DNA of 64,000 nucleotides from an uncultured Cellvibrionales bacterium (GCA_913062605.1 CAJXWQ010000003.1:62001-126000); one strand, 5' to 3'. Counted from the first letter of the stretch, positions 25,681 to 35,704 are shown. Made by a program: numbers and translations. The notes: generated by a model not told the origin, from the letters alone.

Positions 25681-26505
25681 TTGCGTTTAAAATTACTGGT
25701 TATAGCTGTACTTTTTATAACAGTACCTTTTACCACAGTAATTTTTTGCCACAGTGTTTTGAGCGATACGCTGAGTATCGCCACCGCAAGTAATTTTCGG
25801 CCTGTATTAGAGCAGTTAAGTCAGACATTTTCTGAGCAACAGAATGCTGATAGGGAAAGCCATCAAATTAATATCAGCAGTGCTTCCTCCGGTGTGATTT
25901 ATGCCCAAATTCTACAGGGTGCACCGTTCCAATTGTTTTTTTCCGCCAATGAATCCTACCCTGAAAAGTTAGTGGCCAGCGGTCATGGGGATGCTAAAAC
26001 CTTGGCAACCTACGCTATCGGAGAATTGGTTCTGGTTTCACGGCATGATGCCACCAGCCCAAAAGAAGCCAGCCCTAAAGAATTATTATTGAAAGCCAAA
26101 CGCATTGCTATTGCCAATCCGCGGACGGCGCCCTATGGCATCGCTGCGATGGAGGCCATAAAAACCCTTGGTGTTGCTAAGGAAAGTCAGTCCAAACTTG
26201 TGGTGGGTAATAATATTGCTCAGGCGTGGCAGTTTTTTCACAGCGGTAATGCCGATGTTGCTATTGTTGCTGCGTCGTTAGCTTATTTAGCAGAAAGTGC
26301 TGCTGTGAAAGAGCAGCAAGGATTGGATACTATTGATCTCTCGTCTTTTTTAACAAGCCCTGTGCGACAGAGTCGGGTGGCGATTAAACCGATAAGCCCG
26401 TTAACACAGCAGTTTTTGGACTTTATGAATACGCCGGTTGCAGAAAAAATAATTACCGACGGGGGTTATTTATTACCCATAAAAGGTAAAAATATAACCC
26501 CATGA
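25681..26505 (+). CDS. modA: Molybdate-binding periplasmic protein
   Basis: The substrate-binding component of the molybdate ABC importer. A TTG at 25681, preceded by GGGG at 7 nt, starts a 274-residue protein with a signal peptide (LLVIAVLFITVPF). The longer open frame reaching back to 25510 overlaps moaE and is rejected. The mature protein begins LSIATASNFRPVLEQL, with ISSASSGVIYAQI and AIANPRTAPYG as in ModA oxyanion-binding loops. The final 4 nt overlap modB. Confidence 0.9.
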   Translation: MRLKLLVIAVLFITVPFTTVIFCHSVLSDTLSIATASNFRPVLEQLSQTFSEQQNADRESHQINISSASSGVIYAQILQGAPFQLFFSANESYPEKLVASGHGDAKTLATYAIGELVLVSRHDATSPKEASPKELLLKAKRIAIANPRTAPYGIAAMEAIKTLGVAKESQSKLVVGNNIAQAWQFFHSGNADVAIVAASLAYLAESAAVKEQQGLDTIDLSSFLTSPVRQSRVAIKPISPLTQQFLDFMNTPVAEKIITDGGYLLPIKGKNITP

Positions 26506-27191
26506 ATTTGCTCGCTTCCGATATCACAGCACTTTTTCTTACACTGCAATTAGCGGCGGTGACCACGGTTATTTTGATGGCCATCGGTGCGCCCTTGGCC
26601 TGGTGGCTGTCACGCTCGACATCCCGGTTTGCTAGTGTGATTGAGGCCACAGTGGCGTTGCCGCTGATATTGCCTCCCACGGTGATTGGTTTTTATCTGT
26701 TGATTGCTTTTTCCCCCGATAATTTTTTAGGCAGTAGTTGGCTAACTTTAACTGGGCAACCCTTGGCTTTTACCTTTAGCGGTTTGGTGGTGGGGTCGGT
26801 AATTTATTCACTGCCTTTTGTGGTGCAGCCATTACAGTCGGGTTTCCAACATTTTGATCACAAATTATTGGAAGCGGCAGAGACTATGGGTGCGGGTACG
26901 CTGGACCGCTTTTTAAATTTAATTATCCCGCTTACACGTCGTGCTTTTGCCACTGCTGCGCTTTTAGGCTTTGCCCACACCATGGGTGAGTTCGGTGTGG
27001 TGCTGATGATTGGTGGCAATATTCCCGGTGAGACACAAGTGCTATCCATTGCATTGTATGACCATGTGGAGGCGCTGGATTACGGGCGGGCCCATTGGCT
27101 GGCGGGCGGCTTGCTCGTATTCAGCTTTGCGTTACTTATACTGCTCTATGGTTTTAATCGCCATAAAAAGAGTGGGGCGAAGCAGCTGTGA
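26502..27191 (+). CDS. modB: Molybdate ABC transporter permease
   Basis: The 229-residue membrane subunit of the molybdate importer, with five predicted helices. Identified by LPLILPPTVIGFYLL, SLPFVVQPLQSGF and the ABC-interacting loop EAAETMGAGTLDRFLNLIIP (the EAA motif), then GEFGVVLMIGGNIPGETQ, typical of ModB. It overlaps modA and modC by 4 nt each, indicating a coupled operon. Confidence 0.95.
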   Translation: MNLLASDITALFLTLQLAAVTTVILMAIGAPLAWWLSRSTSRFASVIEATVALPLILPPTVIGFYLLIAFSPDNFLGSSWLTLTGQPLAFTFSGLVVGSVIYSLPFVVQPLQSGFQHFDHKLLEAAETMGAGTLDRFLNLIIPLTRRAFATAALLGFAHTMGEFGVVLMIGGNIPGETQVLSIALYDHVEALDYGRAHWLAGGLLVFSFALLILLYGFNRHKKSGAKQL

Positions 27192-28393
27192 ATGTCGATA
27201 AGAATATACAACTGTCTGTAGAGCATTGTTATGTTCAAGAGGGAAGTGTTCAAAAGGAACGTGTTCGAAAGAAAAGTCCTCAAAAGGCTAATGGCCAAGA
27301 GGCTGATTTTTCTCTAGCAGTAAAGGCCCAATTGCCGGGTAAGGGCATTACTGCCATCTATGGCCCCTCAGGCTGTGGAAAAACTACTTTGCTGCGCTGT
27401 ATTGCGGGGTTGGAAAGTGCTGAACATTGCCAGTTAAATATTGGTGGTAATGAGATTGACGGCTTACCAGTAAAACAGCGGCAACTGGGTTACGTGTTCC
27501 AAGAGGATCGCCTATTTCCTCATCTTAGTGTGGAGGGTAATCTCGACTTTGCATTTAAGCGGCGGTTCTCAGATAACGGTCCCAGCAAGCAACAGGTGAT
27601 TGCCTGGCTGGATATTGAAGCATTACTCGACAGAGAACCCGATCATCTCTCTGGTGGGCAAAAACAGAGAGTGGCGATTGCCCGTGCATTGTTAACAGCT
27701 CCCCGTTGTTTGTTGTTGGATGAGCCGCTTGCCGGGGTCGATAGCAAGGCACGTAACCCCATTCTCAGGCATCTGGGGACGTTGGCAGAGAACCTCAGCA
27801 TTCCCATGGTGTACGTGAGTCACAACCTTGATGAGATAACACGGTTGGCGGATCATTTAATTATTATGGATCAGGGGCGGTTGGTGGCTGATGGGCCATT
27901 GCTGGATATGTTATCTCGGCTTGACCTGGATGTGACTCGACAAGAGGGCGCAGCGGTGGTGCTGAATACGCGAATTGTGGGTCACGATGATCGTTATAGC
28001 CTGACGCAACTGGCATTAAGTTTGGATTCAGGCGTGAGTTCAGGTTCAGGGTCTGATGCCCAACTTTCTGTTGGGCAACTCTCCGGTGAACCCGGTAATA
28101 CGGTCCGGGTAAGAATCCCAAGCCGTGATGTGAGTATTGCGTTGGAAAGGCCCAGTCAATCCAGCATCCTCAATATATTGCCGGGTGTCATCAGCGAGAT
28201 TGAGTTGATCGATGGGGCCAGGGCGGTGGTCAAAACCGATGTGGCGGGGCAGGCTATTTTGGCTCGGATTACCCGAAAATCCTTGGAGCATTTGCAACTT
28301 GAAACGGGCAAGCAGGTGTATCTGCAAATTAAAACGGTTGCTCTGTTGTCAGAAACGCTGGTATCAGGATACCCCTGTATCAGGAACACGTAA
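27188..28393 (+). CDS. modC: Molybdate ABC transporter ATP-binding protein
   Basis: The 401-residue ATPase of the importer, longer than the usual 350-365. It has the Walker A GPSGCGKTTLLR, the signature LSGGQKQRVAIARAL, Walker B CLLLDEPLAGVD and a switch histidine in VSHNLDEI. The C-terminal Mop/TOBE domain is at about 325-395 (SSILNILPGVISEIEL). The extra length comes largely from a lysine/glutamine-rich stretch at about residues 16-40 (EGSVQKERVRKKSPQKANGQ) inserted in the first beta sheet. The start is a GTG overlapping modB. No modE was seen. Confidence 0.93.
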   Translation: MNVDKNIQLSVEHCYVQEGSVQKERVRKKSPQKANGQEADFSLAVKAQLPGKGITAIYGPSGCGKTTLLRCIAGLESAEHCQLNIGGNEIDGLPVKQRQLGYVFQEDRLFPHLSVEGNLDFAFKRRFSDNGPSKQQVIAWLDIEALLDREPDHLSGGQKQRVAIARALLTAPRCLLLDEPLAGVDSKARNPILRHLGTLAENLSIPMVYVSHNLDEITRLADHLIIMDQGRLVADGPLLDMLSRLDLDVTRQEGAAVVLNTRIVGHDDRYSLTQLALSLDSGVSSGSGSDAQLSVGQLSGEPGNTVRVRIPSRDVSIALERPSQSSILNILPGVISEIELIDGARAVVKTDVAGQAILARITRKSLEHLQLETGKQVYLQIKTVALLSETLVSGYPCIRNT

Positions 28394-28436
28394 TTAGATT
28401 TTTACACAACAGTTTGTCGTTACTTAGGAAGTATCT

Positions 28437-28871
28437 ATGAAGCCATTTCCCCATACTTATACTGCGGCGGCATCGGCTGATCCAGCTGGTAATGTCACAT
28501 CTTCGCTAGAAAATGGTTGCCGTGTTGAAGTCGCTCCCCCCGTAGAATTTGATGGTGCCGGCGATGTTTGGTCACCGGAGGAACTGTTGATGGCCGCAGT
28601 GGTAAATTGCCTGGTGTTATCGTTTCGGTCCATAGCCAGAGCTTATGATTTGAACTGGCTTCATATTGAATGTTTCGCCGATGGGCAACTTGAAAAGGTT
28701 GAGCGCAAGGTTAAATTCACCCGTGTACACACCCGGGCCAAACTCAGCATTGCTTCAGCAGAGGACCATGACAAGGCAAAACGTATATTAGAAAAAGCGG
28801 AAGACACCTGTTTTATTACTAACTCCTTGTCTGCGGAGACAAGCTTTAGTTGTGAGATTGTAGAAGGATAG
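28437..28871 (+). CDS. OsmC-family protein
   Basis: A 144-residue OsmC/Ohr-superfamily protein. It has the family's two cysteines, in AAVVNCLVLSF (about residue 62) and DTCFITNSL (about 121), the pair used for hydroperoxide reduction. The N-terminal part (PHTYTAAASADPAGNV) is typical of the YhfA/OsmC-like group rather than true Ohr. It lies 43 nt after modC and converges on the beta-CASP gene with only 4 nt between stops. Confidence 0.85.
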   Translation: MKPFPHTYTAAASADPAGNVTSSLENGCRVEVAPPVEFDGAGDVWSPEELLMAAVVNCLVLSFRSIARAYDLNWLHIECFADGQLEKVERKVKFTRVHTRAKLSIASAEDHDKAKRILEKAEDTCFITNSLSAETSFSCEIVEG

Positions 28872-28875
28872 TTTT

Positions 28876-30273
28876 CTATAGGTTAACCACATCCCCTATA
28901 TCCGGTACACAGGCCGACCAGTTAAGCTCTTCATTCAGGGTGATACGGAATTGGTCTGAAGCTGCTTCTTCACCATGGGTGACAAAGCAGCGTTTGGGTG
29001 CAGTGGGCATCTGTTGCAGCCAGCGCAGTAATTCCAGATAGTCCGCATGAGCAGATAAGAAGTCTAAGGCCTCAATTCGTGCCCTGACATCTATGTAGTT
29101 ATTAAAGAGTTTAATTTTCTTTTCACCTGCCACCAGTCTCGCACCACGGGTTCCGGACGCTTGATAACCAGCAAACATAACAGTGTTCCTGTGGTCTCCC
29201 AGCATACGGTTCAGATGGTGGAGCACCCGTCCTCCTGTGGCCATACCGCTGGCTGAGAGAATAACAGCCGGCATGTGCAGGCTATTGAGTGCCATTGATT
29301 CTTCCACCGTACGGGTAAAGCTGACATCACGAGATAGCTGCTGACAGCGGGCTTTGTTGAGGCGATGGTAGCGATGGTGTCGTTGTATTACCTCGGTAAC
29401 ACTGATGGCCATAGGGCTATCTAGAAAAATAGGCAGGTAGGGGATCATCTTTCTGTTGCGCAGTTCGGTGATGAGATAAAGCATTGCCTGGGCTCGCCCC
29501 ACCGCGAAGGTCGGAATTAACACTGAGCCGCCAGAAGAAACTGTTTCATTAATAATTTTGGCGGTCTCATCCAAGATGTTCTGCTCTTTATAAAGGCTAG
29601 GGTTGTGAAGACGGTTTCCGTAGGTAGATTCCACAACAAGGTAATCACAATACACAGGCAACTCCGGTGCCCGCATTATCAGATCATTTCCTCGACCCAT
29701 ATCGCCACTGAATAAGATATGCCTTCCCGCAACCAGTACATCAAGGAAGGAGGAACCGAGAATATGGCCATTGGGATAAAAACTGACGGATACATCACCC
29801 CGTGAAATGCCGGGTTTTAGATCGTCCGGGTTAGAAAAACCAACCACTTCGAAAAGTTCTAGTGCTTTTTTAGCATCTTCTTGAGTGTACAGAGGGAGTG
29901 CAGGGTCGTGTTTGCTGTAGTGGTGTCGATTGCGATAAAAGGCTTCTTCTTCCTGTAATTTGGCTGCATCCAATAACAAAATTTTGCACAGATCACGGGT
30001 TGCCTGTGTGCAATAGATAGGGCCGTGGAAGCCGTTTTGTACCAAGCGCGGCAAGTACCCGCTGTGGTCGAGGTGGGCATGGGTCAAAAATACGGCTTCA
30101 ATACTGGAGGGATCAACAGGAAATGGTTGCCAGTTTCGCTGGCGAAGATGCTTGTAGCCCTGGAACAACCCACAGTCCACCAATACCCTTCGACCATTGA
30201 ACTCGAGTAGATATCTTGAACCAGTGACAGTGCCCGCGGCACCTAAAAAGCGGAGAGAGACCTGATCAGTCAT
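28876..30273 (-). CDS. Beta-CASP metallo-beta-lactamase RNase-like protein
   Basis: A 465-residue MBL-fold protein of the RNA-specificity type (MBL, beta-CASP and RMMBL domains). The metal site is THAHLDHSGYLP (about 61-72), with the downstream FSGDMGRG and ESTYGNR motifs. The beta-CASP part includes LIPTFAVGRAQAMLYLI, and the C terminus has SAHADYLELLRWL and CFVTHGE. Relatives process RNA 3' or internal ends. No link to the neighbouring Moco genes is apparent. Confidence 0.9.
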   Translation of the reverse strand: MTDQVSLRFLGAAGTVTGSRYLLEFNGRRVLVDCGLFQGYKHLRQRNWQPFPVDPSSIEAVFLTHAHLDHSGYLPRLVQNGFHGPIYCTQATRDLCKILLLDAAKLQEEEAFYRNRHHYSKHDPALPLYTQEDAKKALELFEVVGFSNPDDLKPGISRGDVSVSFYPNGHILGSSFLDVLVAGRHILFSGDMGRGNDLIMRAPELPVYCDYLVVESTYGNRLHNPSLYKEQNILDETAKIINETVSSGGSVLIPTFAVGRAQAMLYLITELRNRKMIPYLPIFLDSPMAISVTEVIQRHHRYHRLNKARCQQLSRDVSFTRTVEESMALNSLHMPAVILSASGMATGGRVLHHLNRMLGDHRNTVMFAGYQASGTRGARLVAGEKKIKLFNNYIDVRARIEALDFLSAHADYLELLRWLQQMPTAPKRCFVTHGEEAASDQFRITLNEELNWSACVPDIGDVVNL

Positions 30274-30282
30274 TCAGTACAT

Positions 30283-30326
30283 CCTATGCTCAGTGAGTCA
30301 TCTTAACTCCTCAAATTAAGCATAGG
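30283..30326. repeat. Inverted repeat upstream of the beta-CASP gene
   Basis: CCTATGCT (30283-30290) and AGCATAGG (30319-30326) form 8-bp arms around 28 bp that themselves hold TGAGT and ACTC. Just upstream of the beta-CASP start, it could form a leader hairpin in that mRNA. Confidence 0.4.
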
Positions 30327-30441
30327 CATAAATAGGCCAGGGTCAATCCTAGTCTAATGATTGGGATCAAAGGGCTTTTAAATAGTAAGTATCGATGTAA
30401 TCAGTCATCTTAATGGCCGGTTACCTAGAACAACCAGCCTC

Positions 30442-31704
30442 TTAAAATAAAAGGTCAGAGAAGAGCAGAAATTGCACAGGTTCACCTGTTTTGATTGTGC
30501 CCCCAAGAGGGTGTATTGCGAAGCCATTGCCTACGCTGGCTGTGGATAGAACGCCACTGCTTTGATTACCTGCAATTTCTGCATGCGCTACACCATGGTC
30601 ATCTAGAATCAGTTTGGCGCGTAAATATTCTTGGCGTTTGGCCGGTTTTGGTCGGTCGAAACCGGCAATCACCTGAATAGGGATTGGCTGTAGATCGTCC
30701 ACACCTTGGCATTTCAGCAGAAAAGGGCGGGCGACAATAGCGCAGGTAACAAATACAGCGGCAGGGTTGCCGGGTAAGCCGAGGATAGGTGTACCTAGAA
30801 CATGACCAAAGGCCAGAGGCTTTCCGGGTTTGATGGCCAGTCGCCAGAGGTCGAGGCTGCCAAGTTTTTCAACACAGGCTTTTACATAGTCTTCTTCCCC
30901 TACAGAAACACCACCACTGGTGACAATGCAGTCGGCTTCTGCGGCCGCTTGTCGAAGTGCTTGTTCCGTGGCCTCAAAGTTGTCGGGCACAATGCCTAGG
31001 TCGATATAGTCAAACCCCAAAGCCTTCATTTGCCCTGCCAGGGTATAACGGTTTGAATTATAAATATGACCAGGAGGGAGTTGCTCTCCGGGTTCTACCA
31101 GTTCGTCACCGGTAGAAAGCACAGCGACTTTTAGCCGTCGGTAGACAGGAACTTCAGCAATTCCTACGGATGCCAGCAGCCCCATATCCTGGGGTTTGAT
31201 ACGGTGGCCACGACACATAATACGACTGCCACTTTGAATATCCTGACCTTGAGGGCGGATATTATCTCCGGCCTTTGACTCCGCGGGTAGGGTGACTTGG
31301 CCCTTGTCGCCACTTGAGGCGTTATCAGAGCCATCATCCCACTGGCAATTTTCCTGCATGACGACCGTATCCGCACCAACGGGCACTTCTGCACCGGTAA
31401 AAATACGTGCGGCTGTACCAGGTTGCAGCGCTTGCGGGGCAACACCTGCGGGAATCCGTTGGTTGATAGGTAACGTTGTTGGTCCGTCAGCTTGGGTATC
31501 TGTACTGTTATAGGCAAATCCGTCCATGGCACTGTTATCTGCTGGAGGAACATCCACCGTGGATTGTTGATCTTCGGCGAGCACTCGGCCCAAAGCCTCT
31601 TCCACCGAAACCATTTCGATTTCGGTAATAGCTTCAGCAGAACTGAGTAATGTTTCCAGTGCCTGTTCTACTGGCTGTAGCCCTGATTGGTCACAACAAC
31701 TCAT
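30442..31704 (-). CDS. moeA: Molybdopterin molybdotransferase
   Basis: Inserts molybdate into adenylylated molybdopterin. The 420-residue protein has the MoeA order: an N-terminal region with VDVPPADNSAMDGFA, then GTAARIFTGAEVP, the MogA-like domain with VAVLSTGDELV and TSGGVSVGEEDYVK, and LPGNPAAVFV. The C-terminal domain ends at FLLFSDLLF. Length compares with 411 in E. coli. It overlaps the upstream moaB gene by 4 nt (ATGA). Confidence 0.95.
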   Translation of the reverse strand: MSCCDQSGLQPVEQALETLLSSAEAITEIEMVSVEEALGRVLAEDQQSTVDVPPADNSAMDGFAYNSTDTQADGPTTLPINQRIPAGVAPQALQPGTAARIFTGAEVPVGADTVVMQENCQWDDGSDNASSGDKGQVTLPAESKAGDNIRPQGQDIQSGSRIMCRGHRIKPQDMGLLASVGIAEVPVYRRLKVAVLSTGDELVEPGEQLPPGHIYNSNRYTLAGQMKALGFDYIDLGIVPDNFEATEQALRQAAAEADCIVTSGGVSVGEEDYVKACVEKLGSLDLWRLAIKPGKPLAFGHVLGTPILGLPGNPAAVFVTCAIVARPFLLKCQGVDDLQPIPIQVIAGFDRPKPAKRQEYLRAKLILDDHGVAHAEIAGNQSSGVLSTASVGNGFAIHPLGGTIKTGEPVQFLLFSDLLF

Positions 31705-32237
31705 CCGCGTGACTCACAGGCAGCGGTAAATTTGATATGGGGGATGAAATTACAGGGTTTGGTGCGTGCATCCAATTGTTCGCCAAGAAGGTTATCCCAA
31801 GCGGTGCGACAGGCATTGGTAGAGCCGGGCATGCAGAATATCAGAGTGCGATTGGATAGCCCCGCAACAGCACGAGATTGGAGGGTAGAGGTACCAATTT
31901 CTTGGTAGGAAATGTGGCGAAATAGTTCACCAAAACCTTCTACATGCTTGTCGAATAATGGTGCCAGTGCTTCGGGGGTGGAGTCTCGGTCGGTAAAACC
32001 GGTACCGCCGGTAGTTAGAATCACTTGGACTTTTGGGTCCGCAATCCAGCGAGAGACTTCTGCCCGTAATTGATAAATATCATCGGGGATCAATACCCTG
32101 TCGGCCAGGTTGTGTCCGGCCTCGGTTAATCGATCTACCAGAAGTTGACCCGACGTGTCTTCATCCAGAGAGCGAGTGTCAGAAACAGTCAGTACGGCTA
32201 TTTCCAGTGGTAAAAATTCTTTTGATGCATGTGACAT
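31701..32237 (-). CDS. moaB: Molybdopterin adenylyltransferase (MoaB/MogA type)
   Basis: Adenylates molybdopterin before MoeA adds molybdate. The 178-residue protein has VLTVSDTRSLDEDTSG, VILTTGGTGFTDRDSTPEA and LIFCMPGSTNACRTAWDNLL, the signature of the MoaB/Mog family. It overlaps moeA by 4 nt, so both act in sequence from one transcript. In gammaproteobacteria lacking mogA, MoaB-type proteins are thought to take this step, which the pairing here supports. Confidence 0.93.
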   Translation of the reverse strand: MSHASKEFLPLEIAVLTVSDTRSLDEDTSGQLLVDRLTEAGHNLADRVLIPDDIYQLRAEVSRWIADPKVQVILTTGGTGFTDRDSTPEALAPLFDKHVEGFGELFRHISYQEIGTSTLQSRAVAGLSNRTLIFCMPGSTNACRTAWDNLLGEQLDARTKPCNFIPHIKFTAACESRG

Positions 32238-32407
32238 AAATGGAGTTCTCTAGGGTTCTCGGTTGGCCGTTCTTTCATAGGGAATGTTTGGCATCCCAAT
32301 CATGGGGGTATTATCCAGCCAGGAATTTACCGTTTAAAGGCGAGCTATTTTACTCAATTATCTATTGTTAATTGCCCGAGTGGTTAATTTATGGGTTATT
32401 TTATTGA

Positions 32408-34144
32408 TTATTTCGTTGATGAAACCAATAACGACATCACCAGTAAGCCAAATAATACAAAGGACAGCATTTTCCAAAGCAGAAGAGTGTCTCTCTTGCC
32501 TCCCTGCTGAACATCTTCCTTGAGGTATTCAATGTTAGGGGTTTTTAGATCGTGTAAAAAATCTTTTAAGCTGTCGTACCGCATCTCCGGGTCTATCGCC
32601 ACAGCCTTTTCGAGCGTGCGGTCAAACCACAGGGGAATAATATCTTTGTGGTGGTAACCTGGTGTGTATTGAAGTCGGAGAAAGTCTTCCCGGCTGGAGC
32701 ATTTTTCCAGTTTGGTGCCATAGGGTAGAAAGTCGGTAAACATTTCGTAGACGATAACACCGAGTGAATAGATATCCCCCTTGATTCCTGTGTTGATTTG
32801 GAATCGATAGGATGGGTCGGCATAGTCCAGCGTCCCCAGTGCCATTTCCCGTTCCATCGGAGTAAAAATTTCGTGAATCCCTGGTGCATAGACTGAACCG
32901 AAATCGACTATTTTCACCTGGAGGTCAGGGGTGATCATAATGTTGCTAGGCTTCAAATCTTGGTGCACAGTTTCTTTTTCGTGCAACGCTTCCATCCCCA
33001 ACGAAATTTGATCCACCAGTTTGATCATATCGCGAGGTCGCCGGTCCGGGTTTTCCTCCATCCATTTTTCCAGCGTTTCTCCCTCGACCATCTCCATTAG
33101 GTAATAGAGAAACTTCCGTTCATTTTTGGGCGGAATCACTTTGACCACATTGGGGTGATCTACTCGGCTGCCAATCCACTCTTCCATGATAAACCGTTCG
33201 GTATAGGCGGGATCATCGGAATAGTTCTGGGAAGGGGTCTTCATCACCAGGACTTCACCAGAGTCCATATCCTTCACCAGGTACAGTTGGCTACGTTCAC
33301 TGGCATACATTTCTTTCAGTACTTCATAGCCATCAATTTTTAGCCCGGGCCTGAGTTCTGGTGGAAATGGCAGTCGGGTCAGGCGTTCATTGAGGTCTTC
33401 TATATTTTCAAGACCAAGCTGGTCAATGCGCAGTAGGCAGCAGCTAAGGTTGTCGGAGCTCTTTGCCTGACTGGCGGCATCGACAATGGCACGGCAGGCT
33501 GCATCATAGTCATCTGGGTGCGCCTCGATTAGCTGGCGTATCTCTGATTCTGGCATGAAGTCGTGAATGCCATCAGTACTGAGGAAGAAAATATCTCCCT
33601 GATGCAGAGTGACGACGCTGGCATCTACGTTGAGGCTGGTGTCCATCCCCATGGCGCGAATCAGGTAGTTTTCATCTTTGGAGATACCGGCAGTGTGGTC
33701 TCTAGTGAGCTGGGTGAATTCACCGGTTTCGGCACTGAGACAGTAAATGCGGCTGTCGCCGATATGAAACAAGTAGGCTAGGTGGGATTTCACCACTAAA
33801 AAACTCAGTGTGGTGATATAACCTCGAGCCTCATCATGTATTTCATTGCCAAGGTTATAGAGTTTGCGATTCAGTGGAGTGAGGATTTTTTGGACGGCGT
33901 GTTTAACACTCCATGTTTCAGGGGTGGTGTAGTAATCCGATAGCACTGTGCTGACGCAACGTTCAGCCGCTTCTTTACCGGCTTCTGCAGTACTGACGCC
34001 ATCGGCGACAACGGCCACAGCGCCTTTAGTGTTCAGCAGATGGTCTTCGGGAATACTGAAACCAACAGCATCCTCGTTGACGGGCTTAATGCCAGCTGAT
34101 GTGCATACACCAACAGTTGTTTTAAAAGAGTGGTTGAGCTCCAT
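32408..34144 (-). CDS. PP2C phosphatase-Ser/Thr kinase fusion, membrane anchored
   Basis: A 578-residue bifunctional signalling protein. Residues 1-240 form a PP2C-type phosphatase (AVVADGVSTAEAGKEAAE, FHIGDSRIY, LSTDGIHDF). Residues 270-530 form a Ser/Thr kinase with the lysine in VLVMKTP, catalytic loop HQDLKPSNIMI and VDFGSV. A single C-terminal helix (about 553-574) anchors it to the membrane. It follows the NarK/NasA transporter gene on the same strand. A similar fusion sits next to nasA in Pseudomonas aeruginosa (PA1782/PA1783), so control of nitrate uptake or assimilation is a reasonable inference. Confidence 0.9.
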   Translation of the reverse strand: MELNHSFKTTVGVCTSAGIKPVNEDAVGFSIPEDHLLNTKGAVAVVADGVSTAEAGKEAAERCVSTVLSDYYTTPETWSVKHAVQKILTPLNRKLYNLGNEIHDEARGYITTLSFLVVKSHLAYLFHIGDSRIYCLSAETGEFTQLTRDHTAGISKDENYLIRAMGMDTSLNVDASVVTLHQGDIFFLSTDGIHDFMPESEIRQLIEAHPDDYDAACRAIVDAASQAKSSDNLSCCLLRIDQLGLENIEDLNERLTRLPFPPELRPGLKIDGYEVLKEMYASERSQLYLVKDMDSGEVLVMKTPSQNYSDDPAYTERFIMEEWIGSRVDHPNVVKVIPPKNERKFLYYLMEMVEGETLEKWMEENPDRRPRDMIKLVDQISLGMEALHEKETVHQDLKPSNIMITPDLQVKIVDFGSVYAPGIHEIFTPMEREMALGTLDYADPSYRFQINTGIKGDIYSLGVIVYEMFTDFLPYGTKLEKCSSREDFLRLQYTPGYHHKDIIPLWFDRTLEKAVAIDPEMRYDSLKDFLHDLKTPNIEYLKEDVQQGGKRDTLLLWKMLSFVLFGLLVMSLLVSSTK

Positions 34145-34185
34145 AGGTGAGACTCGCTTTTCTCTCTCAGCCTAACAATCAATAT

Positions 34186-34209
34186 GGCCCGCAACAACTG
34201 TTGCGGGCC
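34186..34209. terminator. Hairpin between transporter and kinase genes
   Basis: A perfect 11-bp stem, GGCCCGCAACA/TGTTGCGGGCC, with a 2-nt AC loop. There is no T-run on the minus strand, so it may stabilise the transporter mRNA 3' end or attenuate read-through into the kinase gene. Confidence 0.6.
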
Positions 34210-34231
34210 CTGTTTGTTTTGGAAAATTTGA

Positions 34232-35704
34232 TTAGGTAACGTCGATGAGTTCAACGGTACCATCTGGCAACACCTCTGCCATTTTTCCCGATGGATCTTC
34301 GAGGAATAACACTGCCAGAAAAATTACCCCCGCTGACGCTGCAATTAGCAGGAAGAATGTATCGTACTCAACAAAGGACAATGCGGTCAGGTAAGTAACT
34401 GCACCCACATTTCCGTAGGCACCTGCCATGCCGGCAATTTGGCCTGTCATACGACGTTGAACCAGTGGCACCATGGCAAATACGGCACCTTCACCTGCTT
34501 GTACGAAGAAAGAGCAACACATGGTAGAGATCACGGCCAGTGGAATCCACCAGCTGCTGTTGATCTGGCTTAGCAGTAAATAACCACAAGCTAATCCTGA
34601 AATCAGAATCAACATAGTTCTACGACGACCAAAGTGGTCGCTCAACCAGCCGCCACCAGGGCGTGCGGCCAGGTTCATGAATGCAAACCCTGAGGCTAAT
34701 AGTCCGGCTTTAACCGGGTCCAACCCTTCAAAGGTTTCCAGGAAGAACAGGGGTAGCATGGAAACTACTGCCAGCTCAGATCCAAAGGTCACAAAGTAAG
34801 ACCAGTCGAGAATAGCTACTTGTTTGAACTTGTAGCGTTGCATCTCGGGCACACCGGCTTTCAGGTGCTCATGGTTTACTTTCCAGATTTGGCTTGCCTG
34901 GAAGAAGTACAGTACGACCAAGCCTATATATATCAGGTTTACCGCTGTTGACGTCAGTAAACCCAGGTTGGAAGGGGAGAGCTTCCAGGTCAGTACTGCC
35001 AATGCAAGATACATAGGAATGTTCATTGCCAGGTAGAGCCATAGGTCGCTCCAGCTGGTAACTTCCAGACCACCAGATTTCTTCGGCTTGAAGTAGGTGG
35101 AGCCTTTTGGGGTGTTGCGCGCATTAAAGTAGTAAAAAATACCATAGCAGCCAGCAATGATACCGGTGGTACCAATGGCATAGCGCCAGCCATTTTCACC
35201 ACCGTACATTAAGGCAAGAGTGGGAAGTAACATGGCACCAGCAGCGGAGCCAAAGTTCCCCCAGCCGCCGTAAACGCCTTCTGCAAGACCTACCTGTTTG
35301 GCGGGGAACCATTCACCTACCATGCGAATACCAATCACAAAGCCGGCACCCACAAAGCCCAGTAAGAAGCGAAATAGCGCAAGTTGTTCGTAGGAGTTGG
35401 CCGTGGCGAAGAGTAAGCAAATACCACCGGATATGACCAGTAATCCACTGTACACGTGTCGGGGACCAAACTTATCCACCATAATTCCAATAATGATACG
35501 TGCTGGAATCGTCATGGCGACGTTTAAGATCATCAGTGCCTTGACCTGCTGGCTGGTGAGATCAAAGGCTTCCTTAATCACAGCCAGCATAGGGGCATGA
35601 CTAAACCAGACCACAAAGGTGAGAAAAAATGCAAACCAGGTGATGTGGAGTGTTTTGATCTTTGGGTCTTTAAAGTCCAGCAAATTGATTCTTGCATCAG
35701 ACAT
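34232..35704 (-). CDS. NarK/NasA-family nitrate/nitrite transporter
   Basis: A 490-residue major facilitator of the nitrate/nitrite porter family. The start is the ATG at 35704, preceded by GGAG; an in-frame extension of 60 residues is not hydrophobic and is rejected. The two nitrate signatures are visible as [10 protein letters not shown] with [15 protein letters not shown], and [20 protein letters not shown] with GAYGNVGAV. It is closer to NasA/NrtP than to NarK1 or NarK2 encoded at 44-47 kb. The PP2C/kinase gene follows it on the same strand. Confidence 0.9.
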   Translation of the reverse strand: MSDARINLLDFKDPKIKTLHITWFAFFLTFVVWFSHAPMLAVIKEAFDLTSQQVKALMILNVAMTIPARIIIGIMVDKFGPRHVYSGLLVISGGICLLFATANSYEQLALFRFLLGFVGAGFVIGIRMVGEWFPAKQVGLAEGVYGGWGNFGSAAGAMLLPTLALMYGGENGWRYAIGTTGIIAGCYGIFYYFNARNTPKGSTYFKPKKSGGLEVTSWSDLWLYLAMNIPMYLALAVLTWKLSPSNLGLLTSTAVNLIYIGLVVLYFFQASQIWKVNHEHLKAGVPEMQRYKFKQVAILDWSYFVTFGSELAVVSMLPLFFLETFEGLDPVKAGLLASGFAFMNLAARPGGGWLSDHFGRRRTMLILISGLACGYLLLSQINSSWWIPLAVISTMCCSFFVQAGEGAVFAMVPLVQRRMTGQIAGMAGAYGNVGAVTYLTALSFVEYDTFFLLIAASAGVIFLAVLFLEDPSGKMAEVLPDGTVELIDVT

